Assembly (NCBI GenBank): GCA_038501785.1
Contig: JBAMJR010000070.1
Coordinates: 4,379,501-4,443,500 of the forward strand
Reading direction: 5' to 3'
DNA length: 64,000 nt
From: Myoxocephalus aenaeus
Lineage: Eukaryota > Chordata > Actinopteri > Perciformes > Cottidae
In this document: in pieces, positions 10,501 to 21,717 of the stretch
Layout of the letters: each line of letters opens with the position of its first letter
How positions within the stretch are numbered: position 1 is the stretch's first letter
Made by a program: the position numbers and the translations under genes
Notes under the pieces: generated by a model
Told to the model about the DNA's origin: nothing
What the model saw: the letters and a program-made list of their open reading frames with translations, nothing else
The model's database searches: none

Positions 10501-13500
10501 TTTTGTCTATACGTCACTGTCGGTCTATCGACGAATCTTAGTTGCACTATGTTATTGGAACTTTTGTCATAAAAAAATCTGTCCAGGGACAGCAGATGAA
10601 AATTAGCCTCTCTGGCTCACTTACAGTTTTACTGTTTTGTTCAGGTTTAACGATAATTTGTTTACATCAAACCAACATTTAATTTTTTTCAATTCACTTT
10701 TGACCATTAATAATAGCTGCTGCAAATCTTCCCCCGAACATAAAATATTTGTGTCATCTGCAAAAACCACCAATTTTAAAATATTTGACACTTTCCAAAT
10801 ATCATTAATATATAAAATAAACAGTTTGGGTCCCAACACTGACCCCTGTGGAACACCGCAGGTCGTATTTAGGCACATTGATTTATGGTTACCCAGTTGG
10901 ACAAATTGCTTCCTATTACGAATATAGCTTTGTAACCAGGTGAGTGCTACCCCTCTGACACCATACCACTCCATTTTTTTTTAGCAATATCCCATGGTCA
11001 ATTGTATCAAAAGCCTTCTTTAGGTCAATAAAAACACCAATTGCATATTTCCTTTTATCAATGCATCCTGAGATTTCTTCTACTAGCTCCATAAGGGCCA
11101 TGGATGTTGATCTAGATGATCTAAAACCGTACTGACTATCATTTAATAAATTATGTTTGTCAATAAAATCATCCAGTCTTTTCACAAATAGTTTCTCCAG
11201 TATCTTTGAGAACTGTGGTAGTAGGGAAACAGGTCTATAATTTGTGAATTGATGTTTATTGCCGTTTTACTGTTGATTAGTGTGCATTGTCCCTGCAAAA
11301 TAAACAAATAAATAAATAAAGATCTTTTTACTTCCAACCTTTGATTTGGTGCCCGTTACCTCTCAAGCCAAAGAGTCGTCAACTAACGATGTCTCAGTCT
11401 AAGTCGGTTTATACAAAGACAGGCTAGCTGTTTCCCTCCGTTTCCAGTCTTTGTGCTAAGCTATGCTAAGCTATGCTAACCGGCTGCTGGCTGCCGCTCC
11501 ATATTTAACACACAGATGTGAGAGTGGTATAAATCTTCTTATCAGCTCTAATCCAGAAAGCAGAATAAGCGCTTATATACCTAAAGCTACAAAACATTTT
11601 GGGGACAGAAAAACTTCAGTTATAAGTAAAAGAGAAGCTGCTTTCATCTCCTTCTGTCTGAAAAATCAAACCTCCAAAGAAATATCCAGCCAGAATAGAA
11701 AGCTTGACAGTCATTCAACAGTAAATGAAAGGGGCGGGGCTTAGCGAACAGTCAGTATGTTGTCTTTTCCCGGCTGCTCACCTTAGCAGAGGCAGAGTTA
11801 GAGGAAGGAGGAGAGGAGGAAGAGGAGGAGGAAGAGGACAGGGAAGGTCGCATGGCAGACGTAAGAATCAGCTGCAGCAGGAAAAGGAGAGAGGAAACAG
11901 GGAAGGAAATAAAAAGAGGAGAGCAGGGAGTTCAAGCAAAGAGTCTCATCATATGCAGGTGATGAAGATGAATATGTTTGTGTGAGGAATTATAACGCCT
12001 CAACACTGAATAATATCTGAGACTTTCTGAGGCACGTTGGGTTGCTAATGCTTAAAAGTGTTATAAAAAGAACACATTTTATTAAGATTGTTGTGGTTTG
12101 TTGCTCAAAACCTTGAGCTTAAGAAAATGAAGAAAAAAAACACAATTTGTCTACAGCGTCTGTATTTCCTACGCAACCTGAATGTATCATCATCTCATTC
12201 TGATACTATTGGTGTTTTGCCAGATTAGATGAATACATTTATGTAAATGTATGTGTGTGTGTATATGTGTGTGTATGTAAATGTGTGTGTATGTAAATGT
12301 ATGTGTGTGTGTGTGTGTGTGTGTGCGTGTGTGTAACTATGTTTACCATCTGAGCTCTCAGCAGCACCTGGTCTTGGCCAGACCCTTTGAGACCTTTCCC
12401 CAGGAGCAATGTCTGCTGGGATACCCGCTGCCTCACGGGGGAGGGGCTCTGATTGGCTCGCACAAGACCAGGTGTGCCCACAGGATGAGTCTGTGATACC
12501 TGGAACAAACAGAGAGAGGGAGGGGGTCAAGAAGAGCTTTTAGAGACATTTTCATAGAAAAGCAAAACTGTTATTGTGCGTGTGCATGTCAGTTTCTGCA
12601 AAAGTGGAAATCATAAGAATAAACATTTAAAATTATGTTTTAAAGAATTCATGCAGCCTTTTGATTTAATTTGTAACGTCGTTGTGATGTTTTATTCTGC
12701 TTTCTTACATGCCAATTTATAAATCCCCATGAATAGTAGACATATTATATATATATATTGAACATGAACAGAACATTCAATATTACTTTTTAAAACACTC
12801 TTGAACCAAATAATCTATCATCCATTTGTAAACAAAAAAGGTTGAATCTCAATCTTTTCAATTCAAACATTAAACATGAATATCTTCCACCATCTAAATT
12901 ATTATGTTACGTCTTTTCCATTATTGCTCGAGCAAACCACCTGTTGCTCTTCTTGGATAATGACACGGTGTTTATGAAGCGGAGTGACGGAATTAAAGTC
13001 ACTGCAACAACCTGTAAAAACCTCAGTGTGTGTTATTTTTACACTTTGTTAAAGTACGGAATAAAACAAATGAGACGTGACGTGTTGATTAGTTTTTAGC
13101 GGCGCTGGATGGTGGGTTTCTTTCAATAGAGGCAGGCTAGCTGTTTCCCTCCGTTTCCAGTCTTTATGCTAAGCTACGCTAGCTGTCGTGCGGAAGGAAC
13201 GTGTATTTCCCTTCAAACTGTTCCTTTTAATTTGAGATGTGGTGCTGTTTGATCACCTGTCTGCCAGGCGGACTCGCTGGCGTGTGAAAGGGAGTGATTG
13301 GTGTGGAGGTCGTCGTGGATACGGGCCTTGTGTTCCCATTGGTCAGGCCGGTGGAGGTCTTGGTCGACGCGGAGGCGGCGGCGGCGATGCTGCTGCTGTG
13401 CGTTGCAGAAGGAGACGGATGGAGGAGGGGCGAGGTGGTGCTGGACGCGACCGGAGAGGAAGAGGAGGACGGGGGGAGAAGCAGAGGAGGGGGGGGTTGT

Positions 13501-13931
13501 TTGGGGGGAGATGTTTTAGGGGGAGATGTTTTGGGGGCGCCCGACGGGGAGGGGAGGATCGGGCGGGAGTACGTGCGGAGGGCAGGGGTCGCAGTGGAGG
13601 TGAGCTTAGGTGGAGCCGGGACGAGGTTGTGGGGAGATGGAGCCAACGCCGCCGCCGCCGCCGCTTTGGGGACGTGGGCTGCGGAGACGGAGGGCGCAGG
13701 GGTGAGAGGGGGAGGAGGGGAGGAGGTGGTGGGCGTCAGCGTGGGTGCGGGGGAGTCCAGGAGCATGGGGTTGGGGGTGAGCCGAGGAGGGCTGGGGGTT
13801 GTTTGGGCGGAGGAGTCCGACGGGACGGTGGCGGCGGCGGCGGCGGTGCTTGTTCCATTTGTGACCTCGCCGTGCTCTGATTGGCTCTGACGAACCAGCT
13901 CCCGGTCCATCCTGTCCAACACGTTAACGCT
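3745..13931 (-). CDS. phc3: Polyhomeotic homolog 3 (PRC1 subunit with FCS zinc finger and SAM domain)
   Basis: Eleven minus-strand exons join in phase: 13257-13931, 12347-12499, 11782-11871, 10059-10269, 7671-9125, 6623-6891, 6187-6403, 5712-5826, 5486-5609, 4529-4886 and 3745-3899, giving 1273 residues plus stop. Family marks in order: QDQVLLRAQ then ILTSAMRP; LTIPPSLRLKP; the HD1-like block LTHLVEGFVIQEGLQPFPV followed by NRSSLL; an FCS zinc finger; an acidic linker; and a C-terminal SAM domain. LTHLVEGFVIQEGL with NRSSLL resembles human PHC3 more than PHC1 or PHC2, and CLDN11 lies next to it as on human 3q26. Known role: SAM-driven polymerisation of canonical PRC1 on H3K27me3 chromatin. 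It is longer than human PHC3 (about 980) because of low-complexity Pro/Ser/Thr, Glu and tandem-repeat tracts. The N-terminus is incomplete: the conserved N-terminal polyhomeotic block was not found. Confidence 0.9.
4097..4166. repeat. AT-rich 9-bp microsatellite, (AAATAAATA)n
   Basis: Tandem AAATAAATA units lie in the last intron of PHC3, about 200 bp downstream of the final-exon acceptor. No gene content. Confidence 0.8.
4445..4500. repeat. (AT)n microsatellite next to the PHC3 SAM-exon donor
   Basis: About 28 uninterrupted AT dinucleotides end less than 30 bp from the donor of exon 4529-4886. Confidence 0.9.
5486..5826 (-). other. phc3: PHC3 FCS-type zinc finger (two exons)
   Basis: Exon 5712-5826 encodes a C-x2-C ... 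C-x3-C finger (HCQFCGKRG, then RSKRFCSTSCARG), and exon 5486-5609 continues FNVRLTKRL, matching the family's CAKRYNV-x-C/T pattern. FCS fingers of polyhomeotic proteins bind RNA/nucleic acid. All four zinc ligands are present. The junction GG|G makes Gly-Phe-Asn where most family members have Arg-Tyr-Asn. Confidence 0.85.
6237..6330 (-). repeat. phc3: Coding 12-bp repeat in PHC3 (ALPD tetrapeptides)
   Basis: Inside exon 6187-6403 the plus strand shows repeated GCGTCCGGCAAC-type units that translate on the minus strand as ALPDAVPDASDALPDALPDA and so on. The repeat keeps frame (multiples of 12 bp) and lies in the linker between the HD1-like block and the zinc finger. Confidence 0.85.
7073..7512. 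repeat. Intronic minisatellite, about 32-bp unit
   Basis: About a dozen imperfect copies of a unit with the core TTTTCCTAAACCTAACTAAG followed by TATTTCACGATC lie in the PHC3 intron just downstream of the large exon 7671-9125. Some copies are scrambled (TTTAATTTAACC variants, which recur twice). Confidence 0.9.
7788..8105 (-). repeat. phc3: Coding 12-bp tandem repeat in PHC3 (XPVT/XPVK tetrapeptides)
   Basis: Roughly 26 copies of a 12-bp unit of the GTTACTGGGACT type encode, on the minus strand, a run of TVPVTAPVTVPVT with occasional K, T or L substitutions, inside exon 7671-9125. Frame is preserved throughout. The opposite strand reads as an artefactual leucine-rich frame. Confidence 0.93.
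10621..11260 (-). mobile_element. Decayed LINE (non-LTR) reverse-transcriptase fragment in a PHC3 intron
   Basis: Two minus-strand reading frames meet near 10975-10990 across a run of T. The upstream part has the RT fingers/palm segments (QYGFRSSRSTSMAL, IDLKKAFDTIDH); the downstream part has VPQGSVLGPKLFILYINDI and the catalytic FADD box (VVFADDTNIL). The order and spacing fit the RT domain of a fish LINE of the L2/CR1/Rex type. The frame break at the homopolymer and the lack of endonuclease and 5' parts show a dead, truncated copy. It lies in the intron between PHC3 exons 10059-10269 and 11782-11871, in the same orientation as the gene. Confidence 0.88.
11419..11482. repeat. Dispersed GCTAGCTGTTTCCCTCC repeat, copy 1
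   Basis: The block ggctagctgtttccctccg followed by tttccagtctttgtgctaag and then GCTATGCTAA units recurs at 13123-13180 in nearly the same form. It resembles a fish dispersed repeat; the class cannot be fixed by eye. Confidence 0.6.
12240..12335. repeat. (TG)n with TATGTAAATG interruptions
   Basis: A TG-rich tract lies just below the donor of PHC3 exon 12347-12499. In the sense of the gene it is a CA repeat starting about 12 nt into the intron. Confidence 0.85.
13123..13180. repeat. Dispersed GCTAGCTGTTTCCCTCC repeat, copy 2
   Basis: Second copy of the repeat seen at 11419-11482, including GTTTCCAGTCTTTATGCTAA, in the intron just downstream of PHC3 exon 13257-13931. Confidence 0.6.
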
Positions 13932-13935
13932 CTGC

Positions 13936-13936
<1 letters not shown>

Positions 13937-13970
<34 letters not shown>
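13937..13970. repeat. (AC)n microsatellite at a PHC3 splice acceptor
   Basis: An uninterrupted AC run. In the gene's sense it is (GT)n ending directly at TTGCAG, the acceptor of the exon that starts at 13931. Confidence 0.9.
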
Positions 13971-13971
<1 letters not shown>

Positions 13972-13973
<2 letters not shown>

Positions 13974-16346
13974 GGATCTTTTCTTTTCCAAGGAGGCTGT
14001 CGGCAATATTTATCACGATAACATTATGTACATTCTGTTGTAAAAAACACATTTTTGCTCACGTTTTATCGGCCGCTTGAGAAGCTTTTGTACGAATTTT
14101 ACAAATCCAAAATGAACTCAAAACACAAAAATTAAATAAACAAGGTGTATTTCATTTTTATAAATAACTTTTCATACACGATGGTGTGAGATGATAGAAG
14201 CGTACATTTTGGTTTTAACTCTCAACATTAAGCGTCAGATGTTTTGCGATGATTTTTAACCTCTTCTCTATCTTCAGATTGTCGCGTGGATCATTGAATA
14301 TGAAATGTTTAACCTTAATCTCATATATTACTGCTTAAAAGATCATTTATAGTCGGCTCAGTTTTTGGTCCTAAAACGTTGCGTATGACCGAGTACAGTT
14401 GTGTGTGTTTGTGTGTTTTATTCAGTCAATCATTACAATAAAATACAATATTCTATATAATATGTTGAGGTACAACAGCTCGATGTCTGATGGTAAAAAC
14501 AATGTTTGATGTTTGCTGTCTCTCGTCGTTTATCCAAACTCATCACGCTCAGAGAAAAAGCAGCAATAAGCGATATTTTGCACGGCAATGTCGTATCGAT
14601 CTTTTCTTATATAAACGATTAATATTCAAAATACAGAGGGTTTTTGGCAGGAAGATGGAGTTCATCTGCTTTGAGTGACAAAGATGAACAGAGTGAATCT
14701 CATTCGATAAAACAGATGTTGAAAAACTGCATAATATGCTATTCGAAAAAAGGGGAATGAAGCGCAATATATGTTATCGCAATACTCGCAAGACGATTGT
14801 ATCGTGACTTAAATGTCTCTTTTCCCTCCTCTCATTTTTTTTAAGGCGGATTCCAGTAACGCACTCCCTCCAGTTCCTCCGTCACTTTGCGGCCTGTGAC
14901 TTTACGAATCGTTTCCTCGGAATCAAACCATCGAGAAGGTCGAGGCGAAGAGGCGGTTTAGTTGATTGTGTTGCGTTGTGTTTCAATAAAACATGCGGGA
15001 AATAGATAAGTACTAAAAAGTCAGATGATTAGATACTTTTCCTGGCCGGGGACTGAACAAAATCCCGGCTGCAGCTTATAAAACTTTACTTTTTATGATT
15101 GTTTTTTGTTCGACAGTGAAGAAATAAAGTCGAGTACCGCTCATCAGCGGTCTCTGAAGTTTAAAATGTCAGCGCGCCTTTCCACTCAGTGTGTACTTCA
15201 CTGACACACATTACACTTTCACCACATAGTGTTTGATCAGAGCCATGGCAGCAGTTCATGTGACTCCTCCAGGGACTCGAGGTGTGATTGTGGTGCCTGA
15301 CGTGTTGCCTGGAGAACCTCAGGGATCCCAGTGGGGGTCACTAATAGTGTTTCAATGCACTGGCGGACTATAAGCAAACCACTGAAGTAGGAAGTGTTTC
15401 CTTTATCTGTTGAGTAAAACCTCCGGCTTCTTCAGCTAAATGAACTCTTTCAAAAGCCTCTCGGACCAGCTGGTGTTTTCATTTGAGAGATTCGAGGTTC
15501 TCACGACCATCTTATCGTGACGATTAGATTAAAGTGGAAAGAAGGGTATAACGGAGATGAATTCATATTTTCATTAATATAATCATGTTTTGTTTTTACA
15601 ATAACTTGAGTGTAGTTTGGTCGTTTCGGTCTCAGTCGAAGATTTATGTAGTTGACTGATCATAAACAAACTCAGCACCATTTAGTGGACTGGAAAATAA
15701 AATAAAATATCGATACTTGGCGTCCCTGTATCGATACAATGTTGCCATGCAAAAATATCGCGATTCTATACCGTATATATTTTTTCTTTAGTCGATTGCT
15801 CTTTTTTTTTTCATGCTGAAAGACTTATTTCCTAAACTTATGAGCACATCTCTGGTAAACACAGAACTAAAGTGCTGCTTTTTGTGCGATCTGTCGATTA
15901 AATCGACTCATCGATTAGTCAACTAACAGTTTCTTCGTGGAAGTGTGTGCAAAATCCCATGTGTTTTGTTGTTGTTTTTTTGGAAGAAAAGGGGGGGGGG
16001 ACTCAAGTCTGCAGCGTGAACTTATCGCGCAAAGCAGGTGCCACTCCACTCCGCGCGCAGCAGCGGGACAGATGCTGACATCTGGCCCGCTGACGTCGAC
16101 GACGACGGACGGGGACGGCGATGACACTAAACGAGTCACGTCGCGCGGTCGGGTTGACAGCTAGGCCAGAGATCACGCATGTGACTATCAAGAAGAAGAA
16201 GAAGAAGAAAAAAAAGATGGAGACGGGCCTTCACAGTGGAGAAGTCTCACGATAATAACATTAAAATGTTTTGGATGGAGAGAGAGAGAGAGGGGCTAAA
16301 TTGCCATGTCCACGTTCTGCGTAAAAGAAGCGCTCCGGTCACTTAC
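13972..16346. other. Long 5' intron of PHC3, no exon recognised
   Basis: AT-rich sequence without convincing coding exons on either strand. The exon for the conserved N-terminal polyhomeotic block should lie upstream of 13931, so a missed exon here is possible. No strong tandem repeat is seen. Confidence 0.45.
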
Positions 16347-17040
16347 CCCCTCCGGCGCGTGAAATCGGCGTCGTCCTGCAGGTTATTCCCGGTGTCGTCC
16401 ATCCGAAAGTGAACGCATGCTTATAGAGTCTCTTGCTGCTGTCTGATGAGCGGGTCTGTGGCTTTTTATTATTTTTTTGCAGCAGCAGCAGCAGAGGGTC
16501 GACAGGCTGAAATGGGGCGTGTATGAAGCCTCACTTCCTCGTCTGACAGCGCAGGAGCTCGCTGCGAAGTGCGCGTCACCCTCCCCCAGACGACAATATC
16601 ACCAAGCCCTCACCTCTGATTATCCGCCTTTAAGATCCTCCATAAATAAATAAACACACGCACCAAAAAAATTTAAACACACACTTAAAGTTGCAGTGCA
16701 AATGTGTGTGCGTGTGTCGCACTTTGATTCGGGTTTCATCACATCCAGGGCTTTTTGTGTGTGTTTTCCCACAGCGGAGCAGTCCGTAAATCCAGCATCC
16801 AATAGGGGGGGTGTTATGGTTCCCTGCTGCTGGACCACCAGCGTCCACACCTGCCGTGGTGTGCGGGGGGGGGGGGGGGGGGGGGGGGCACCGTGTTGCG
16901 GGGTTTGCGAGGGGTCTGGTTAGTCCGCGGGTGGAGAAACGCAATGGAAGGCAGCTTTAACAGCGCGGCGGCGGCGAGACAGCACCACTCAGAGCTCAGG
17001 AGGACCGCGAAGACTCTAACCAGAGGGGTTTATTAACCAA
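16250..17040. promoter_or_regulatory. CpG-rich putative promoter region of PHC3, with a long G run
   Basis: CpG density rises here relative to the AT-rich flanks, and the candidate first exon lies inside. A GCAGCAGCAGCAGCA run at about 16480-16495 and an uninterrupted G tract of about 25 at 16865-16888 are present. The transcription start is not defined. Confidence 0.4.
16347..16402 (-). CDS. Candidate first coding exon of PHC3
   Basis: An ATG at 16402 opens 18 codons (MDDTGNNLQDDADF and following basic residues) ending in a consensus GTAAGT donor, within CpG-rich sequence upstream of PHC3 and on its strand. The exon leaves two bases of a split codon, whereas the next recognised exon starts cleanly at AGC (13931). 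Either an exon is missing between them, or the adjacent GAG acceptor one step inside (exon from 13929) is used. I do not recognise the peptide. Assignment to PHC3 rests on position, strand and splice signal only. Confidence 0.4.
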
Positions 17041-18540
17041 TGCACAGCGGTGCAAGACCCGTTATTTTTGTTATAAACACTTTATTATCCTGCATTCAGC
17101 AGTATGCATGAGTAAACTCGCTTATTGTCTGTGCAATGTATTTAGAGTATATACGAGCAGTATACTTTATGCAGAATGTCCCCTTTCAGCGTGTTTATAT
17201 TACATTATTGGATTTTTAATCAGGGATGCATTCGACTTTATCTACCTTTTTTTTCCTAGTGTTATCTATAATTATGCACCATATATTATATTTACAGATT
17301 GACACGTGATATTAATCTAAAAATGGTTGTTGAATAAATAGTGGCATAAAAAGCGCAATATTTTTGTCTTAAATGTTGAATGAAAGTATAAAAGTACCTT
17401 AGGCTACTTAACTTTAATACGTTAGATGTATTACTTTGCTATTTATTATCTATATAACAGCATGTGAAAGTTTAATATATCGTATAATAGTGGACATTAA
17501 GATGCTGAACAGTTTGCAGGATTGTATTTTAAGTGTTCAGATCTTCAGAAAAATTACAAAAATATAATGTACTATGTATAAACATATTTTGATCATAAAA
17601 TCACATTCAATATTACTGTATATGTATTAGAATGATTGGTATCACTATAATACATATTAATTCTTATTTTAATAAAATATTAGTTGAGGGATTATAGTTT
17701 TTCAGATGAATTCAATTTTCTTTTAAATGTTTTTATTCACTTTAAGTATTTTGTGTCATAAAAAAGTGTCATAAACAAAGTCTCACTATTATTATATTTT
17801 TAATAAAACTCTTGTTACATAATAGTTGTTTATGTTCTCTTGTTTATTATTAAAGTAAAAAATAATATATATTTAGTCGTATATTCTGTATTGTAGCCAA
17901 TAATCTGACCGTATGTGGTCAGGTGACCTGTGAAGCGTCACGTGTCAGTAATCGGATGAGCCTCTGTGATTGGACAGACAGCTGTACTGGACACTGTACT
18001 GGACACACTTCTAACAAATACTCTGCTGCGTCACTGACGTTAATCTGCGGCTGCGTCAAGGTCAACGTAAACACAACCGGAAACTGAGCGGCCCTGCCTT
18101 CAAAATAAAACTAGCATCGCGACTAACACTTATTTTCATTATATTTAATAATTTTCTTCCTCAATCATGTGGTCTGTAAAATGTTAGATTACTCAAAAAT
18201 AATGTTTTATCGTAAATTTTAATTCAGTTCACTATGATAGAAGATGAATACGTCCAGAAAATATCCACATTTGAGAAGCTAAAACAAGGGATTTTTTTGG
18301 GAATGTTTGCTGTAAAAATGATTAATTGTCCAAATTGTTGTAGATACATTTTCTTTCACACGTCTGAAGCCAGTCTATTATGTACTGTTGATCTGAGATT
18401 TCACAAAAAGGTGCACCATTTGCCATCCAGTGTAATTAGTCTAACTTTATCCTGTATTGTTTTTGAAGTAGTTTCCTTTTGTGTTCTTCGCAGTTCCTCA
18501 TTTATTTTGCGCAATTGTCTTTTATTTTGAAGGTCCGCAG
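17040..18540. other. AT-rich intergenic stretch
   Basis: No coding sequence is supported. The region is mostly A/T, with a short CpG-bearing patch at about 17910-18075 that includes tandem TGTACTGGACAC units and CACGTG-like boxes. It separates the PHC3 5' end from the next plus-strand gene. Confidence 0.5.
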
Positions 18541-18578
18541 CAGAAATCCCATCCGGTTCCGTTTAACTTGACGCTTCA

Positions 18579-18606
18579 GTTGCTATGGCGCGACCTCCAT
18601 AGCAAC
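18579..18606 (+). promoter_or_regulatory. RFX/X-box-like palindrome upstream of the unrecognised gene
   Basis: GTTGCTATGG and its exact reverse complement CCATAGCAAC are separated by 8 bp. Each arm matches an RFX half-site, although classic X-boxes have a 0-3 bp gap. The element lies about 125 bp upstream of the ATG at 18730. An AAGATGGCGGC (YY1-type) box follows at 18666-18676; its ATG opens a 14-codon upstream ORF ending about 20 nt before the main ATG. Confidence 0.5.
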
Positions 18607-18729
18607 CGAGCCACCAAGAGGGAAAATATTTTTCGATTTTAGATGTATAATCAATAGTGTTCAGAAGATGGCGGCTCTTTTTTATGAAGACAAACGCGTC
18701 AATTTGACATAAAGATAATAATTTAAAAA

Positions 18730-21585
18730 ATGCAAGCCACAAAAGTGATTAAGTCAAATCCGGTGGAGGTCACGAGGAAGTCCCTCGAGGGACCCAAACC
18801 GGTGAGGGTACGGGTGGTTAACGGGGCCCGGAGTGACCTCAAAGTTCCCGCTGCGCGTAAAAGCCGCGCGACAAGTTGCGCGAGGTGTCCGCAGCTGGAC
18901 CGGCGCGAGGGAACCGCCGGAGCCCTCAAACCGAGCTGCTGCGAAAGAAGGTCCAGGTCCACCGCCCCGAAGGGGACCACGAACCCGGACTACCGGAGGG
19001 CGACCAGCAGCTCGGTGAGGCGCGCGGCCGTGACCCCAAAAGGCCGGGACACGAGCGCCTGTCCGGGTCAGAAGGGGGAGCAGCAGGGGGTCCGGGACAC
19101 GAGACATGCAAGCGAGAGGTGAGACATGAAGAGTATGTGTGTGAACAGCTGGTGGAAACACTGAAGACTTTATTCTTTGCACGAAAAACAAACTATAAAA
19201 CATTTGTTAGATGGATAAATAATCTTTATTTTGCAGGTTGTTTGTTGAGCATTGGACAGGCCCAGGGGCCAAAAGGTTAGAGGGGGAAGACACACAACGG
19301 CTATAAAAGATTTAAAATTACCAAAACGAAATGCAGAAAGACGATAAAGAGACAAAATGACTAGAAAAAGATGTACTACTACAAATAGTTGCAAAATGTC
19401 CCAAACTACATAAATAGCTACAAAAAGATTTTAATAAGCAAAACAAGACACAAAATGACTAAAACGATGCAAAAAGGCCAAAATAGAACCAAAACAGCAA
19501 AGGGATTAAAAGGATGCAAAACATCTACATAGACACAAAACAGGCAAATATAGACAACAATTACAGAGACACAAATTGACCACAATGATACTCAAAACCT
19601 CCAAAAAAAAGGAGACATACAACTACTACAAAGGGATGCAAAAATCACCCATAAGACATAAAAGCTGCTACAGACAGATTAAAAATGACCAACACATGAT
19701 AAATAGAAGATTTTTTTTATAAGTCTCCCTCTGAGTCAGTGGCTCTTGCTGTTATTTTGGAGGGCCATGAGCTCAGGGGCCCGCTGTGTCAGGTGGTGAT
19801 TTAAGGGAGGACCCAAACACTGAAGCAACAGTTCAAAAAGTAAATTTAATCCATAAACAAAAGTCAGGTCAGGCTTCACACAGGCCGAGGAACAAACTAA
19901 AGCAGGAATCCAAAACGGGAAGCAAAACAGGGGCAAAAAGGGAACAAAAACAGGCATATAACAGGACAATTTACGGGGACATCTAACAGGGGCCACAAAC
20001 TGGGGGGAAACAGTACAATCCGACCAGTGGACAGGAGACAAACAGGGTTTAAATACAAGAGGAAGGTAACGAGGCGCAGGTGAAGGGAATACACAATCAG
20101 GGAACAGGGCAGACAGACAATCAAGGATAATCACAAGGGCAGGAAGTGCAGGGAACACAGAGGACACACAAGACAAGGACTTCACAATAAAACAGGTCAC
20201 CAAACAAACCAACAGCATAACACGTTGTCTCACAATCAGTCATGTATTTGAGGCCACGTGAATGTTTTCAGCACGAGTGTGGGCGCGAGAGTCTTCCTAC
20301 AAAAAGCAGGAGTTCTGTCCTCAGGTGTCCGTCTCTCTGCGGATGTCTCCTGCCATCTGGTGCGGAGGATTATTCGCTCACATGTTGCCTCCCTCTGGCA
20401 CGATGAGCTGCTGCAGACTTGACAGAGAAAAGTGTTCCAGTATTTCTTCAGAAAATAAACATCTTATCCCGTTAATTTCCCCTTGAGGTTCCCGGTTAAG
20501 TGTATTAATTAAACAACTGAAGCAATGGTTGCAATTTCCTTATTTGGCATTATAGGCTCTCCATCTTAAAAATAAATAAAACCACCGTTTTCACCCGGAC
20601 AGGTCGCCAGTCTATCTCAGAGCATATGTAGACAGACAACCATTCACACTCACATTCACACCAATTTAGAGTCCACTTAGTCCTTGGAGAGAACATGCAA
20701 ACTCCACAAAGAAGGACCGCCCAGACCGGGATCCGAACCCGGGCCCTTAAATGTTCATGTGTTGCAAAAAGATTACAAATTACCAAAAGGAGACTCAAAA
20801 AGACTTAAAAGAGACTTCAAATAGACGCGAAACAACCAAAAGGAAACACTTAAAGACCACAAAGAGACACAAAACAACAACAAATAAATGCACAATAACC
20901 CCCCAAAAACTAAAATAGATACAATGTCTTGCCTCCATCAACTTAAAAAACAATTAAATAAGTCAGTTATTTAATTCATAACTGACGCAATGGTTGGCAT
21001 TTAGGCTTAAAATATATATATATATATATATACATAATAATTTCTGAATGCCTAAAATGTTTGTGTGTTACAACAAAATAAACCAGAGTGCGTTCTTCTG
21101 TTTCAGCCACAAAGCTTTCACGGTCATCCCCCCGAACCCCAAGAAGAGAAGAGAGATTCAGAGAAGTGAGTCGTCGTGTGGTGTGTTGATCAAATATGAT
21201 TCATATTTAGTTTATTTCAGAGAAGGGACAGTAAAATCAAGAGAGAAGTATAGTCATTTTCCTGTAGATATTTATACAACCAGAGGAGTCTCCCCCTGGT
21301 GGTCAGTAGAGAGAATGTAGCTTTAAGACCACCTGATAGCAGCCGCAAAAGTAACATTATGTACATAATTTACTTTTCTATTACATTTTATAGTCCTAGT
21401 TTTCTTATATTTATTTTTACTTGTGTGTGTGTATATATATATATATATATGTATGTGTATGTGTTTAACTGTTATGTGACGTGTGATTGGTTGACAGAGG
21501 CGGAGGCGGAGCTCGCCGCTTTAGAGGAGCTTCGGCTGAGCAGAGCGATGGCTTATGTCTCCATTAACCCCAGCAGTGTTGGTGA

Positions 21586-21641
<56 letters not shown>

Positions 21642-21686
21642 TATTTCTCATGTTTTTATATGTTTATTGTTATACATTCATCTGAC

Positions 21687-21717
<31 letters not shown>

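Noticed and set aside
13239..13890. Gly/Arg-rich plus-strand frames of about 200 codons
   Set aside because: Antisense shadows of the Pro/Ser/Ala-rich PHC3 exon 13257-13931, which has proper splice sites.
18754..19203. Minus-strand 149-codon frame opposite the unrecognised gene
   Set aside because: The plus-strand exon connects in phase to three further exons; the minus frame has no recognisable content.
20715..20750. tRNA-like B box (GGATCCGAACCCGGG)
   Set aside because: No A box, anticodon arm or acceptor stem around it; the surroundings match the 3' tail of a fish LINE-type repeat.
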